Below, in pieces: positions 1-7,619 of a stretch of DNA of 64,000 nucleotides; position 1 is the stretch's first letter; each line of letters opens with the position of its first letter. The DNA is taken from the NCBI RefSeq assembly GCF_001297125.1, contig NZ_LHPC01000027.1:61066-125065 (forward strand), read 5' to 3'. This DNA comes from Pseudomonas sp. RIT-PI-q. Its GTDB lineage: Bacteria; Pseudomonadota; Gammaproteobacteria; Pseudomonadales; Pseudomonadaceae. Under the pieces are notes generated by a model. The model made no database searches, had not been told where the DNA came from, and saw only the letters and a program-made list of their open reading frames with translations. A program made the position numbers and the translations under genes.

Positions 1-58
1 TACCCTGCCAGAGCGGTAGCCGTGAACGCCAACCTGTTGACCGGAAGCGACAATCAGC

Positions 59-1063
59 ATGACTGAACCGACCTCCCTTGCCAGCTGGACCCGCGCCCTG
101 CGCAAGCAACTCGATGCTTTGGGCCTCGACAGCACCGACCTGTGTCACCAGGCGGGGCTTGACCCGCAATTGATGGACGACCCTAACGCCCGTTACCCGT
201 TGTCCGGCACCACGCGCCTGTGGGAAATCGCCGTGCAGGTCAGCGGTGATCCGGCGATTGGCTTGCGTGTCTCGCGCTTCGTCAGCCCCACCACGTTTCA
301 CGCGCTCGGTTATGCGCTGGTGGCCAGCGGCAGCCTGCGGGAAGTTTTCGAGCGCATCGTGCGCTATCACCAGGTGGTCAGCGATGCCCTGGAACTGGAG
401 CTGACCCGCGCCGAGGATCGCTACCGCTTTCGCCTGAAAATTCCCCAGGGCACTCCGGCGCCGGCCTTCGAAGCGATCGACGCGTTCACCGCGATTTATG
501 TGCGCACCTGCCGCAATCGCCTGGGCCGCGACTACGCCCCGATGGCGGTGTACCTGCGCCGCCCGGAACCGGCGGACCCGCATCAATGGCACAAAGTCTT
601 TCGCTCACCGGTGTACTTTGGCGCCGCGGAAGACCGACTGGAATTCGCCCTCGTGGACTTCGACAGCCACCTCGACGACGCCAACCCGGAACTGGCCGAA
701 CACAACGAAACCGTGCTCAAACGCACCCTCGCGCAACTCAAGCCGCTGACCTGGGAACGCAAAGTGCGCGACGCCATTGAAGAACAACTGCCGGAAGGCG
801 AGCCCAGCGCCGAACACATCGCCCATACCTTGCACCTGAGCTTGCGCAGCCTGCAACGGCACTTGGCGGACGAAGGTTGTCGGTTCGATACGCTGCTCAA
901 TGAGAGTCGCGAAAACCTGGCGTTGCTGCACCTGCGAGATCCGCAATGTTCGTTGAGTGAGATCAGTTATTTGCTGGGGTTTGCCGATACCAGCAGCTTC
1001 AGCCGCGCGTTCAAACGCTGGACGGGGATGACGCCGGGGCAGTTTCGGGATGGGTTGCGGTGA
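59..1063 (+). CDS. AraC-family transcriptional regulator
   Basis: A DNA-binding regulator of 334 residues, normal for the AraC subfamily with an N-terminal arabinose-binding-like sensor domain (roughly residues 20-200) and a C-terminal double helix-turn-helix (roughly 235-330). The second HTH is clear: ISYLLGFADTSSFSRAFKRW followed by TGMTPGQFR, the hallmark AraC signature. The ligand and target genes cannot be read from the window, since the gene it would normally flank lies to the left of position 1. A REP pair follows its stop codon. Family certain, specific role unknown. Confidence 0.9.
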   Translation: MTEPTSLASWTRALRKQLDALGLDSTDLCHQAGLDPQLMDDPNARYPLSGTTRLWEIAVQVSGDPAIGLRVSRFVSPTTFHALGYALVASGSLREVFERIVRYHQVVSDALELELTRAEDRYRFRLKIPQGTPAPAFEAIDAFTAIYVRTCRNRLGRDYAPMAVYLRRPEPADPHQWHKVFRSPVYFGAAEDRLEFALVDFDSHLDDANPELAEHNETVLKRTLAQLKPLTWERKVRDAIEEQLPEGEPSAEHIAHTLHLSLRSLQRHLADEGCRFDTLLNESRENLALLHLRDPQCSLSEISYLLGFADTSSFSRAFKRWTGMTPGQFRDGLR

Positions 1064-1096
1064 CAGATCTGGAGGATGGGTTGCCTGGTCTGGCCT

Positions 1097-1191
1097 CTTC
1101 GCGGGCAAGCCTCGCTCCTACAGAATTTTTTGCCGTTCGCATTTTATGCGTACGGCACGGACCTGTAGGAGCGAGGCTTGCCCGCGAAGGC
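1097..1191. repeat. REP/BIME inverted pair
   Basis: Two head-to-head copies of the GGGCAAGCCTCGCTCCTACA-type Pseudomonas REP, one at each end, separated by about 40 bases that also pair partly. The element lies between the AraC stop and the truncated response regulator, which reads towards it. The same family recurs near 3.14, 28.3, 34.9 and 52.5 kb. Confidence 0.9.
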
Positions 1192-1216
1192 GATTATCCA
1201 GGCACCGCAGAACTAT

Positions 1217-1582
1217 TTAACGCCCCCGATCCCGCCGCAACAACTTGCGTACCCGCGTCACCAGTTCACTCACGGCAAACGGTTTGAGCAGGTAATCATC
1301 CTCATGCAACTCCAATCCGCGCAGCCGATCTTCGATGCCGTCCCTGGTGGTGAGGAACAGCACCGGCGTTTCGCCGAGCTTGCGGATCTGTTGCAGCAGT
1401 TGCCAACCGTTGAGCCCCGGCAGCATGACGTCGAGGATGATCAGCTCGTACTCGCCGGACTCGATGAAGCGCCGGCCGTCCATCCCGTTGACCGCCACGT
1501 CTACCGCATAACTCGCCTCGCTCAGGCCCTTGGCCAGGAGCTTGGCGGTTTCGGGTTCGTCTTCCACTAACAGCACACGCAT
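1217..1582 (-). CDS. Receiver-domain-only response regulator (truncated OmpR/CopR type)
   Basis: The 121 residues from MRVLLVEDEPETAKLL form one complete receiver domain: acidic pair E8/D9, phospho-acceptor in LIILDVMLPGLNGW (D51), the Thr of LFLTTRDG and the conserved Lys of YLLKPFA. It most resembles heavy-metal OmpR-family regulators, but the frame stops just after the linker (RVRKLLRRDRGR) and the expected 100-residue winged-helix DNA-binding domain is absent. A REP pair occupies the sequence where that domain would be. No histidine kinase gene is adjacent. I place the start at the ATG before RVLLVEDEP; the longer frame upstream runs into repeat DNA. It may be a decayed gene or a functional single-domain receiver. 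Confidence 0.7.
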   Translation of the reverse strand: MRVLLVEDEPETAKLLAKGLSEASYAVDVAVNGMDGRRFIESGEYELIILDVMLPGLNGWQLLQQIRKLGETPVLFLTTRDGIEDRLRGLELHEDDYLLKPFAVSELVTRVRKLLRRDRGR

Positions 1583-1658
1583 GGCACACCTCGATTGTCG
1601 TCCCCACAGGCTAGGCGCGTTCGCCAAGAAAGCCCAGTCATAACAACATCTGTAGTTC

Positions 1659-1815
1659 GGCCCCGTAGCAGCTGTCGAGCTTGCGAGGCTGCGTTCGGCT
1701 GCGCAGCAGTCGTAAATCCTGCGTGCACGGTCGGTCTGATACACCGCATCGTCTGATTTTACGACTGCTGCGCAGCCGAACGCAGCCTCGCAAGCTCGAC
1801 AGCTGCTACGGGGCC
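1659..1815. repeat. 58-bp perfect inverted repeat (long hairpin element)
   Basis: Bases 1659-1716 and 1758-1815 are exact reverse complements over 58 positions, with a 41-base spacer. The arms begin GGCCCCGTAGCAGCTGTCGA. It sits between two genes that are both on the minus strand, the truncated response regulator and the Crp/Fnr gene. It resembles the non-autonomous repeats found between Pseudomonas genes but is longer and more perfect than the REP pairs elsewhere here. Confidence 0.9.
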
Positions 1816-1841
1816 GAGCGAAGGCTTCGACAGCTGCTGGT

Positions 1842-2528
1842 TTAAACGATCGCCAACGCTCGCAACCGCTCGGCGTCCAGAATCTCGATCTCGCCATAGC
1901 TGAGGTCGAGGATTCCCTGCCCCTGTAAATCCTTGAGGATCTGATTGGTGGTCTGGCGCGACAGTGAAAGCATCGACGCCAGTTGCTCCTGCGGCAGTTG
2001 CAGCACGCGTCGTGGCGGGGCTATTTCGCCGTAGCCTTCGGCGATCATCAACAAACGATGGGCCAATCTGGCGAGGGCCGGCATCAGGCTCAGTTGTTCG
2101 AGATTGATGAAGGTCAGGCGCAGTTTGTGGCTCATCAGCAAGGCCAGTTGCCGCCAGTACACCGGTTGTTCATCGAGCAACGCCAGCAGCGCGGTTTGCG
2201 GGATATGCAGCAGCGTGCATTGGCCCAGGGCGAACGCATCGTGGGTTCGCGGCTGGCCATCGAACAGGCAGATTTCGCCGAACCAATGGGGCGGTTCCGC
2301 CAGGCTCAGCAGCGCCTCTTTGCCCTGCTCGCTCACCGCACCGATACGCACCGAGCCTTCGAGTACCGCGTACAACCCGCACGGCGGATCGCCGCGCTTG
2401 AACAGCCGCTGGCCCGGTGACAGCCGTCGCACCTTGGCGGCGGCCAGCAGACTATCCTGTAAGGAAACAGGTAAGTGGCTGAACCATTGCCCCGTCATCA
2501 GGCGCGAACGCCAGACCTGCATGTCCAT
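1842..2528 (-). CDS. Crp/Fnr-family transcriptional regulator
   Basis: A 228-residue protein with an N-terminal cyclic-nucleotide-binding-like beta roll (about 20-140: RLFKRGDPPCGLYAVLEGSV, then WFGEICLFDGQPRTHDAFAL) and a C-terminal winged helix (LPQEQLASMLSLSRQTTNQI). The effector pocket differs from true CRP, so cAMP binding is not assured, and it has no Fnr-type cysteine cluster. The ATG at 2528 has a good AGGAG five bases upstream. It is divergent from the DUF962 gene, with about 80 bases between the starts, so it could regulate that gene; this is inference. Confidence 0.88.
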   Translation of the reverse strand: MDMQVWRSRLMTGQWFSHLPVSLQDSLLAAAKVRRLSPGQRLFKRGDPPCGLYAVLEGSVRIGAVSEQGKEALLSLAEPPHWFGEICLFDGQPRTHDAFALGQCTLLHIPQTALLALLDEQPVYWRQLALLMSHKLRLTFINLEQLSLMPALARLAHRLLMIAEGYGEIAPPRRVLQLPQEQLASMLSLSRQTTNQILKDLQGQGILDLSYGEIEILDAERLRALAIV

Positions 2529-2598
2529 AAAACTCCTGGAGATTGTCGCCTGCCTGACAGAGCGAGAGGTGAACCCGGGGCATGATCAATCACCCTAC

Positions 2599-2604
2599 AG
2601 GAGG
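2599..2604 (+). promoter_or_regulatory. Ribosome binding site AGGAGG fixing the DUF962 start
   Basis: A perfect AGGAGG seven bases before the ATG at 2612 decides this start over the in-frame ATG at 2582, which would put the motif inside the coding sequence. Confidence 0.8.
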
Positions 2605-2611
2605 AATAACA

Positions 2612-3133
2612 ATGAAAAAAAGCCTCGTTGACCATCTCAGTCAATACGCCGCGTATCACCGTGACCCGCGCAATATTGCCACGCACTTTATCGGTATTCC
2701 GCTGATTGTGGTGGCGGTGGCGGTGTTGTTGTCTCGCCCGCAATGGGCCGGAGGCTGGCTTTCACCGGCGATGCTGGTTGCGTTGGCGTCAGCGTGGTTT
2801 TACCTGCGCCTGGAGTTGCGTCTCGGGGTGCTGATGACGGTGTTGCTGGGGCTGTGTATTTGGGCAGGGCAAATGCTCGCGCAGCAAAGCACGCTGGTCT
2901 GGCTGGCGAGTGGCGTGGGGATGTTTGTGCTGGGATGGGCGATTCAGTTTGTCGGTCATCATTACGAAGGGCGCAAACCGGCGTTTGTCGATGATGTGAC
3001 GGGGTTGATTGTCGGGCCGTTGTTTGTGGTGGTTGAGTTGGCGTTTTTGCTGGGGTTGCGGCATGAGCTGAAAGAGCAGATCGAGGCGCGGGCGGGGGGT
3101 GTGCGTTTGCGTCAGAAAGGCGCCGCGGCGTAG
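2612..3133 (+). CDS. DUF962 / Mpo1-like membrane protein
   Basis: About 173 residues. The opening HLSQYAAYHRDPRNIATHFI matches the conserved N-terminus of the DUF962 (YGL010w/Mpo1) family, including the YHxxxxNxxTHxxGIP pattern. Three to four hydrophobic segments follow, and QFVGHHYEGRKPAF provides the second conserved histidine motif. In yeast, Mpo1 is an Fe(II)-dependent 2-hydroxy-fatty-acid dioxygenase of the ER; bacterial members are largely uncharacterised. The histidines expected to bind metal are present. It has a strong SD and is divergent from the Crp/Fnr regulator. Confidence 0.88.
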   Translation: MKKSLVDHLSQYAAYHRDPRNIATHFIGIPLIVVAVAVLLSRPQWAGGWLSPAMLVALASAWFYLRLELRLGVLMTVLLGLCIWAGQMLAQQSTLVWLASGVGMFVLGWAIQFVGHHYEGRKPAFVDDVTGLIVGPLFVVVELAFLLGLRHELKEQIEARAGGVRLRQKGAAA

Positions 3134-3135
3134 GA

Positions 3136-3216
3136 CGCCTTCGCGGGCAAGCCTCGCTCCTACAGGGATGTGTGAACGACACACATCACCGTAGGAGCGA
3201 GGCTTGCCCGCGAAGC
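3136..3216. repeat. REP/BIME inverted pair
   Basis: An inverted pair of the GGGCAAGCCTCGCTCC family between the convergent DUF962 and cysA genes. It could serve as a bidirectional transcription barrier, since no other terminator is seen there. Confidence 0.9.
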
Positions 3217-3224
3217 TTTTGCCT

Positions 3225-4214
3225 TTAGATGTTGGCGACTTTCTGCCAGACCTTGGGCTTGAAGAACAGCGTCTCGCCCTTCGCCAGGCCGACCAGGCTG
3301 TCATGATCCTTCACCACTTCCGCTTCGATCAGTTCGCTCTGGCCTTCGACCTTCAACGTCACCCGGGTCGTCGCGCCCAGCGGACGGATATCCCGCACCT
3401 CGGCTGCATGGTGATCTTCCAGTTCATGCCGCGACAGCGACACTTCGTGCGGACGGAACAACACGTGGTTGTCTTCACCCAAATGCAGACGGTTCGAATC
3501 ACCGAGGAAGTGATAAACGAAATCGCTCGCCGGGTTTTCGTAGACGTCGCCCGGTGAGCCGATCTGCTCGATCACGCCCTTGTTCATCACCACGATCCGG
3601 TCGGCGACTTCCATCGCTTCTTCCTGGTCATGGGTCACGAAGACCGACGTCAGGTTGATGTCCTCGTGCAGTCGCGCCAGCCAGCGACGCAGCTCCTTAC
3701 GCACCTTGGCATCGAGTGCACCGAAAGGTTCGTCCAGCAGCAGCACTTTCGGCTCCACCGCCAGGGCGCGGGCCAACGCAATACGCTGACGCTGGCCGCC
3801 GGAGAGTTGCTCCGGGTAGCGGTCCGACAGCCAATCCAGTTGCACCATGTTCAGCAGTTCGTGGACTTTGACCGCGATCTGGCTTTCGCTTGGGCGCTGG
3901 TTTTTCGGTTTCATGCGCAGGCCGAACGCGACGTTGTCGAACACCGTCATGTGGCGGAACAGGGCGTAATGCTGAAACACGAAACCGACGTTGCGATCAC
4001 GCACGTCATGCCCGGAAACGTCCTCGCCGTGGAACACGATGTTGCCCTGATCCGGGGTTTCCAGGCCGGCGATGATCCGCAGCAACGTGGTCTTGCCGCA
4101 ACCCGACGGGCCGAGCAGCGCCACGAGCTCGCCACTTTGAATGTCCAGGCTGATGTTGTCCAGCGCCTTGAACGCGTTGAAATTCTTGCTGACGTTACGC
4201 ACTTCGATCGACAT
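3225..4214 (-). CDS. cysA: Sulfate/thiosulfate ABC transporter ATP-binding protein
   Basis: A 329-residue ATPase that drives sulfate and thiosulfate import by the CysTWA complex at the cytoplasmic face. Visible are Walker [10 protein letters not shown] (residues 35-43), Q-loop, signature LSGGQRQR, Walker [13 protein letters not shown] and H-loop [19 protein letters not shown]-terminal TOBE-like segment follows ([15 protein letters not shown]). It is the last gene of sbp-cysT-cysW-cysA, and its start lies 3 bases after the cysW stop. Gene order and sequence make the assignment secure. Confidence 0.95.
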   Translation of the reverse strand: MSIEVRNVSKNFNAFKALDNISLDIQSGELVALLGPSGCGKTTLLRIIAGLETPDQGNIVFHGEDVSGHDVRDRNVGFVFQHYALFRHMTVFDNVAFGLRMKPKNQRPSESQIAVKVHELLNMVQLDWLSDRYPEQLSGGQRQRIALARALAVEPKVLLLDEPFGALDAKVRKELRRWLARLHEDINLTSVFVTHDQEEAMEVADRIVVMNKGVIEQIGSPGDVYENPASDFVYHFLGDSNRLHLGEDNHVLFRPHEVSLSRHELEDHHAAEVRDIRPLGATTRVTLKVEGQSELIEAEVVKDHDSLVGLAKGETLFFKPKVWQKVANI

Positions 4215-4217
4215 GAA

Positions 4218-5087
4218 TTATTCCTCCGCGGCGCTGGCGCGCAGGCGGTTAATACGGTTTTCGCTCCACTGCTTCAGCAGCAGGATGAAGAGCGCCATGA
4301 TCAGCAACAGGCTCGCCACGGCGAACGCGGCCACGTGGTTGTATTCGTTGTAGAGGATCTCGACGTGCAACGGCAAGGTGTTGGTCACCCCGCGAATGTG
4401 CCCGGAAACCACCGACACCGCACCGAACTCACCCATCGCCCGCGCGGTGCACAGCACCACGCCGTAGATCAGGCCCCATTTGATATTGGGAACGGTGACG
4501 TGCCAGAACATCTGCCAGCCATTGGCGCCGAGCAGGCGCGCGGCCTCTTCTTCCTGCGTGCCTTGTTCCTGCATCAGCGGGATCAACTCACGCGCCACAA
4601 ACGGCACGGTGACGAAAATCGTCGCCAGCACAATGCCCGGCAAGGCGAAGACGATCTGGATGTCATGGTCCTGCAACCAAGGGCCAAAAATGCCCTGGGC
4701 GCCGAACATCAGCACGTAGACCAAACCGGCGATGACCGGCGACACCGAGAACGGCAGGTCGATCAGGGTCACCAGCATGCTCTTGCCACGAAACGAATAC
4801 TTACTTACGCACCAGGCAGCGCTGACGCCGAAGACCAGGTTCAGTGGCACTGAAATCAGCACTGCAATCACCGTGAGTTTCAAGGCCGACAGCGCATCCG
4901 GCTCGAAGATCGCGGTGAAGAACGCACCGATTCCGAGCTTGAGGCCCTGAGACACCACGATCACCAGCGGCAGCAACAGGAACAGGGCGAACACCAGCCA
5001 GCCAAGGCCGATCAGGATTCGCCGCGATGAAGCGCTGCCACGGCGGGCGGCGTTCGAGGAAGCAGCAGCAATAGACGATTGGGACAT
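4218..5087 (-). CDS. cysW: Sulfate ABC transporter permease CysW
   Basis: An inner-membrane permease subunit of 289 residues with about six transmembrane helices and a binding-protein-dependent transport motif ([19 protein letters not shown], the EAA loop that docks to CysA). [18 protein letters not shown] is typical of CysW. It partners CysT in the sulfate channel and lies between cysT (12 bases upstream) and cysA (3 bases downstream) in one transcription unit. Confidence 0.95.
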   Translation of the reverse strand: MSQSSIAAASSNAARRGSASSRRILIGLGWLVFALFLLLPLVIVVSQGLKLGIGAFFTAIFEPDALSALKLTVIAVLISVPLNLVFGVSAAWCVSKYSFRGKSMLVTLIDLPFSVSPVIAGLVYVLMFGAQGIFGPWLQDHDIQIVFALPGIVLATIFVTVPFVARELIPLMQEQGTQEEEAARLLGANGWQMFWHVTVPNIKWGLIYGVVLCTARAMGEFGAVSVVSGHIRGVTNTLPLHVEILYNEYNHVAAFAVASLLLIMALFILLLKQWSENRINRLRASAAEE

Positions 5088-5099
5088 TTGTGCGCCTCC

Positions 5100-5918
5100 T
5101 TATGGGGTTTCGATGCGTCGTTGCAGCAAGTTGATCAGCAGCAACAGAACGAAGGAAACCACCAGCATCAGTACACCAATGGACGTGGCGCCGGTGTAAT
5201 CGTACTGGTCGAGCTTGACCATGATCAGCAGCGGCAGAATCTCGGTTTTCATCGGCATGTTGCCGGCGATGAAAATCACCGAACCATACTCGCCGACCCC
5301 ACGGGCAAAGGCCAAAGCAAATCCGGTCAACCAGGCTGGCAACAATGCCGGCACCAGAATATGGCGGAAAACCTGCAATGGCTTTGCACCCAGGCAAGCG
5401 GCCGCTTCTTCCACTTCACGGGGGATATCGGCCAATACTGGCTGTACGGTACGTACCACGAATGGAAGTGTCACAAAAGTCAGGGCAAGGGTGATGCCCA
5501 GAGGGGTATAGGCAATCTTGAAACCCAGGTCCGCTGCAAACTGACCCACCCAACCATTGGGCGCGTATAGCGCAGTCAGCGCGATACCGGCCACGGCGGT
5601 GGGCAATGCGAAGGGCAAGTCGATCATCGCATCGATGACTTTGCGCCCTGGAAAGGTATAGCGCACCAGCACCCAGGCCAGCAGCGTGCCGATAATGCCG
5701 TTGATGATCGCGGCGTACAGCGCGGTGCCGAAGCTCAGCTTCAACGCCGCCAGCACCCGCGGCGCCGAAATAATCGCCCAGAACTGATCCCAGGTGAGTT
5801 GGGCGGCATGCACGAACATCGCCGCCAGTGGAATGAGCACAATCAGGCTGAGGTACACCAAGGTGTAGCCCAGCGTCAGCCCGAAGCCGGGTATGACGGG
5901 GGAGATACGACGCGACAT
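5100..5918 (-). CDS. cysT: Sulfate ABC transporter permease CysT (CysU)
   Basis: A 272-residue permease with about six membrane helices. The EAA loop reads EVEEAAACLGAKPLQVFRHI, and FARGVGEYGSVIFIAGNMP matches CysT/CysU. It follows sbp after about 70 bases that contain a GC-rich stem-loop, which would let sbp be made in excess over the membrane components, as is usual for binding-protein operons. Confidence 0.95.
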   Translation of the reverse strand: MSRRISPVIPGFGLTLGYTLVYLSLIVLIPLAAMFVHAAQLTWDQFWAIISAPRVLAALKLSFGTALYAAIINGIIGTLLAWVLVRYTFPGRKVIDAMIDLPFALPTAVAGIALTALYAPNGWVGQFAADLGFKIAYTPLGITLALTFVTLPFVVRTVQPVLADIPREVEEAAACLGAKPLQVFRHILVPALLPAWLTGFALAFARGVGEYGSVIFIAGNMPMKTEILPLLIMVKLDQYDYTGATSIGVLMLVVSFVLLLLINLLQRRIETP

Positions 5919-5943
5919 AAAAGTCCTTGGTTGAGAACGCGCA

Positions 5944-5969
5944 AAGCCCCGAACGTAAATCCGGGGCTC
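5944..5969 (-). promoter_or_regulatory. Stem-loop between sbp and cysT
   Basis: AGCCCCG (5945-5951) and CGGGGCT (5962-5968) form a 7-bp GC-rich stem with a 10-base loop. On the minus strand only a short T run follows, so it looks like an mRNA-stabilising hairpin or leaky terminator downstream of sbp rather than a full stop. Confidence 0.6.
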
Positions 5970-5988
5970 GTTTATGGCTTATTGCAGG

Positions 5989-7002
5989 TTACTGCGCCTG
6001 ATAAATCTGATCGAACACGCCACCGTCATTGAAGAATTTCGGTTGCGCGGTTTTCCAGCCGCCGAAGTCCTTGTCGATGGTCACCAGGTCCAGTGTCGGG
6101 AACTGTTTGGCGTACTTGGCAGCCACTTCCTTGTCGCGTGGACGATAGAAGTTTTTCGCCGCGATTTCCTGGCCTGCCGGGCTGTACAGGTGCTTAAGGT
6201 ACGCTTCGGCGATCTGCTCGTTGCCCTTTTTCTCGGCGTTCTTGTCGACGACGGCCACCGGTGGCTCGGCAAGGATCGACAGCGAAGGCACGACGATTTC
6301 GAACTTGTCGGCGCCGCCGTCTTCTTTCAGGGCCAGGAAGGCTTCGTTTTCCCAGGCCAGCAACACGTCGCCCTGACCGTTGTTGACGAAGGTGATGGTC
6401 GAACCGCGCGCACCGGTGTCCAGTACCGGAACGTGCTTGAACAGGGTTTGCACGTATTCCTTGGCTTTGGCTTCGTTGCCGCCGTTGGCTTTCAGGCCAT
6501 AGGCCCACGCCGCGAGGAAGTTCCAGCGTGCACCGCCGGAGGTTTTCGGGTTCGGGGTGATCACCGACACGTCGTTCTTGACCAGGTCGCCCCAGTCCTT
6601 GATCCCTTTAGGGTTGCCCTTGCGCACCAGGAACACGATGGTCGAGGTGTACGGCGTGCTCGCTTCCGGCAAACGCGTCTGCCAGTCGGCTGGGAGGGTT
6701 TTGCCGAGTTTGGCGATTTCGTCGATGTCACCGGCCAGCGCCAGGGTCACCACGTCGGCCCGCAGACCGTCGATCACTGCCCGGCCCTGCTTGCCTGAAC
6801 CGCCGTGGGACTGCTGGATTTTCACGTTGTCGCCGGCATGATCCTTCTGCCAGAACTTGACGAACTCGGCGTTGTAGTCCTGATACAGCTCACGGGTCGG
6901 GTCGTACGACACGTTGAGCAATTCGTAATCCTTGGCAACCGCGGAACCCGCAAACAGTGCACTGGCCAGGGCGGCCAAAGCGAAATGACGAATCGACGAC
7001 AT
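5989..7002 (-). CDS. sbp: Periplasmic sulfate-binding protein
   Basis: 337 residues beginning with a Sec signal peptide ([20 protein letters not shown], cleavage predicted after AVA near residue 23). The mature part matches the sulfate-binding family: [40 protein letters not shown] and [14 protein letters not shown]. It delivers sulfate to CysTWA. It is followed by the permease and ATPase genes and preceded by oscA. Confidence 0.95.
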   Translation of the reverse strand: MSSIRHFALAALASALFAGSAVAKDYELLNVSYDPTRELYQDYNAEFVKFWQKDHAGDNVKIQQSHGGSGKQGRAVIDGLRADVVTLALAGDIDEIAKLGKTLPADWQTRLPEASTPYTSTIVFLVRKGNPKGIKDWGDLVKNDVSVITPNPKTSGGARWNFLAAWAYGLKANGGNEAKAKEYVQTLFKHVPVLDTGARGSTITFVNNGQGDVLLAWENEAFLALKEDGGADKFEIVVPSLSILAEPPVAVVDKNAEKKGNEQIAEAYLKHLYSPAGQEIAAKNFYRPRDKEVAAKYAKQFPTLDLVTIDKDFGGWKTAQPKFFNDGGVFDQIYQAQ

Positions 7003-7085
7003 GGTGAAAGCTCCTGGAATTCTTTGTGTGTTGGCTTTTCTTATGGGTGTGTTGGAATCGGTTGCCGGTTTAACAATCTTTCGTT

Positions 7086-7268
7086 TCAGCTCGGCTTGTT
7101 GGCCGGGTTCTGCAAACGGAATTTCTCTTTGCGTTCGATCTGGACGACCTGGGCGTTATGGACGGTGATTTCCACGGCGCCAAATCGCAGATCGCGCAAC
7201 GCGCTCTGGATCTCGCGCAGGATGGTTGCTTCGTCTTGGCCGTCAACGCTACGTAGGGATGCGCTCAT
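7086..7268 (-). CDS. oscA: OscA-like small protein (DUF2292/YezD family)
   Basis: A 60-residue protein with the DUF2292 core [20 protein letters not shown] followed by a short basic stretch. In Pseudomonas, oscA lies directly upstream of sbp and is needed for use of organosulfur sources; the molecular role is unknown. Here it is 83 bases upstream of sbp on the same strand and probably the first gene of the sulfate operon. The long inverted repeat at 7350-7374 lies in its upstream region. Confidence 0.85.
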   Translation of the reverse strand: MSASLRSVDGQDEATILREIQSALRDLRFGAVEITVHNAQVVQIERKEKFRLQNPANKPS

Positions 7269-7475
7269 GGTGCTGCTCCTTCAACTAGAGGTTGCCTGGC
7301 AGTGGCGGCACTGCTTGCGGCGTGAGAGCAATAGTAGAGAGACGCGGATATTCTTAAAAAGACTATTTAAGAATGTTTATATAACCAAAAGAAAATATTT
7401 GCAGGGACGCGGGGTTACGCCGGCGTGACGGATTAAAAATTCAAAAATCGCCACCGTCTTGGGCGCGTACACAAC
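7269..7475. other. oscA-sbp upstream regulatory region
   Basis: About 200 non-coding bases upstream of oscA. The middle (7345-7400) is AT-rich and carries an inverted repeat; the part towards 7475 is featureless. No open reading frame of note. Confidence 0.6.
7350..7374. promoter_or_regulatory. Candidate operator: 9-bp inverted repeat upstream of oscA-sbp
   Basis: ATTCTTAAA (7350-7358) and TTTAAGAAT (7366-7374) are perfect inverted arms around a 7-base spacer, 76 bases or more upstream of the oscA start. A LysR-type CysB site is expected for a sulfur-starvation operon. This assignment is inference from position and symmetry. Confidence 0.5.
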
Positions 7476-7609
7476 CTTGTAGGAGCTGGCTTGCCAGCGA
7501 AGGCGGCCTTGAGATTTTACGTAGGATTTGAGGGCGCTTTCGCTGGCAAGCCAGCTCCTACAGGCCAGTTCCTACAGGGGGGTTCCTACAGGGGGGTTCC
7601 TACAGGTGG
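7476..7609. repeat. REP pair with appended 14-bp tandem repeat
   Basis: An inverted pair of the GGAGCTGGCTTGCCAGCGAA family (7476-7563) is followed by three head-to-tail copies of a 14-base unit, GTTCCTACAGGGGG (7568-7581, 7582-7595, and a third with one change at 7596-7609). The unit looks like an amplified REP end. It stops 10 bases before the end of the GGDEF-EAL gene. Confidence 0.85.
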
Positions 7610-7619
7610 TTATGTGTGG

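Noticed and set aside
1178..1570. 130-residue plus-strand frame opposite the truncated response regulator
   Set aside because: Antisense to an intact receiver domain and begins inside a REP arm.
3630..4853. 407-residue plus-strand frame across cysA and cysW
   Set aside because: Antisense shadow of a high-GC gene pair: it encodes no motif, while the minus strand has complete ABC transporter motifs.
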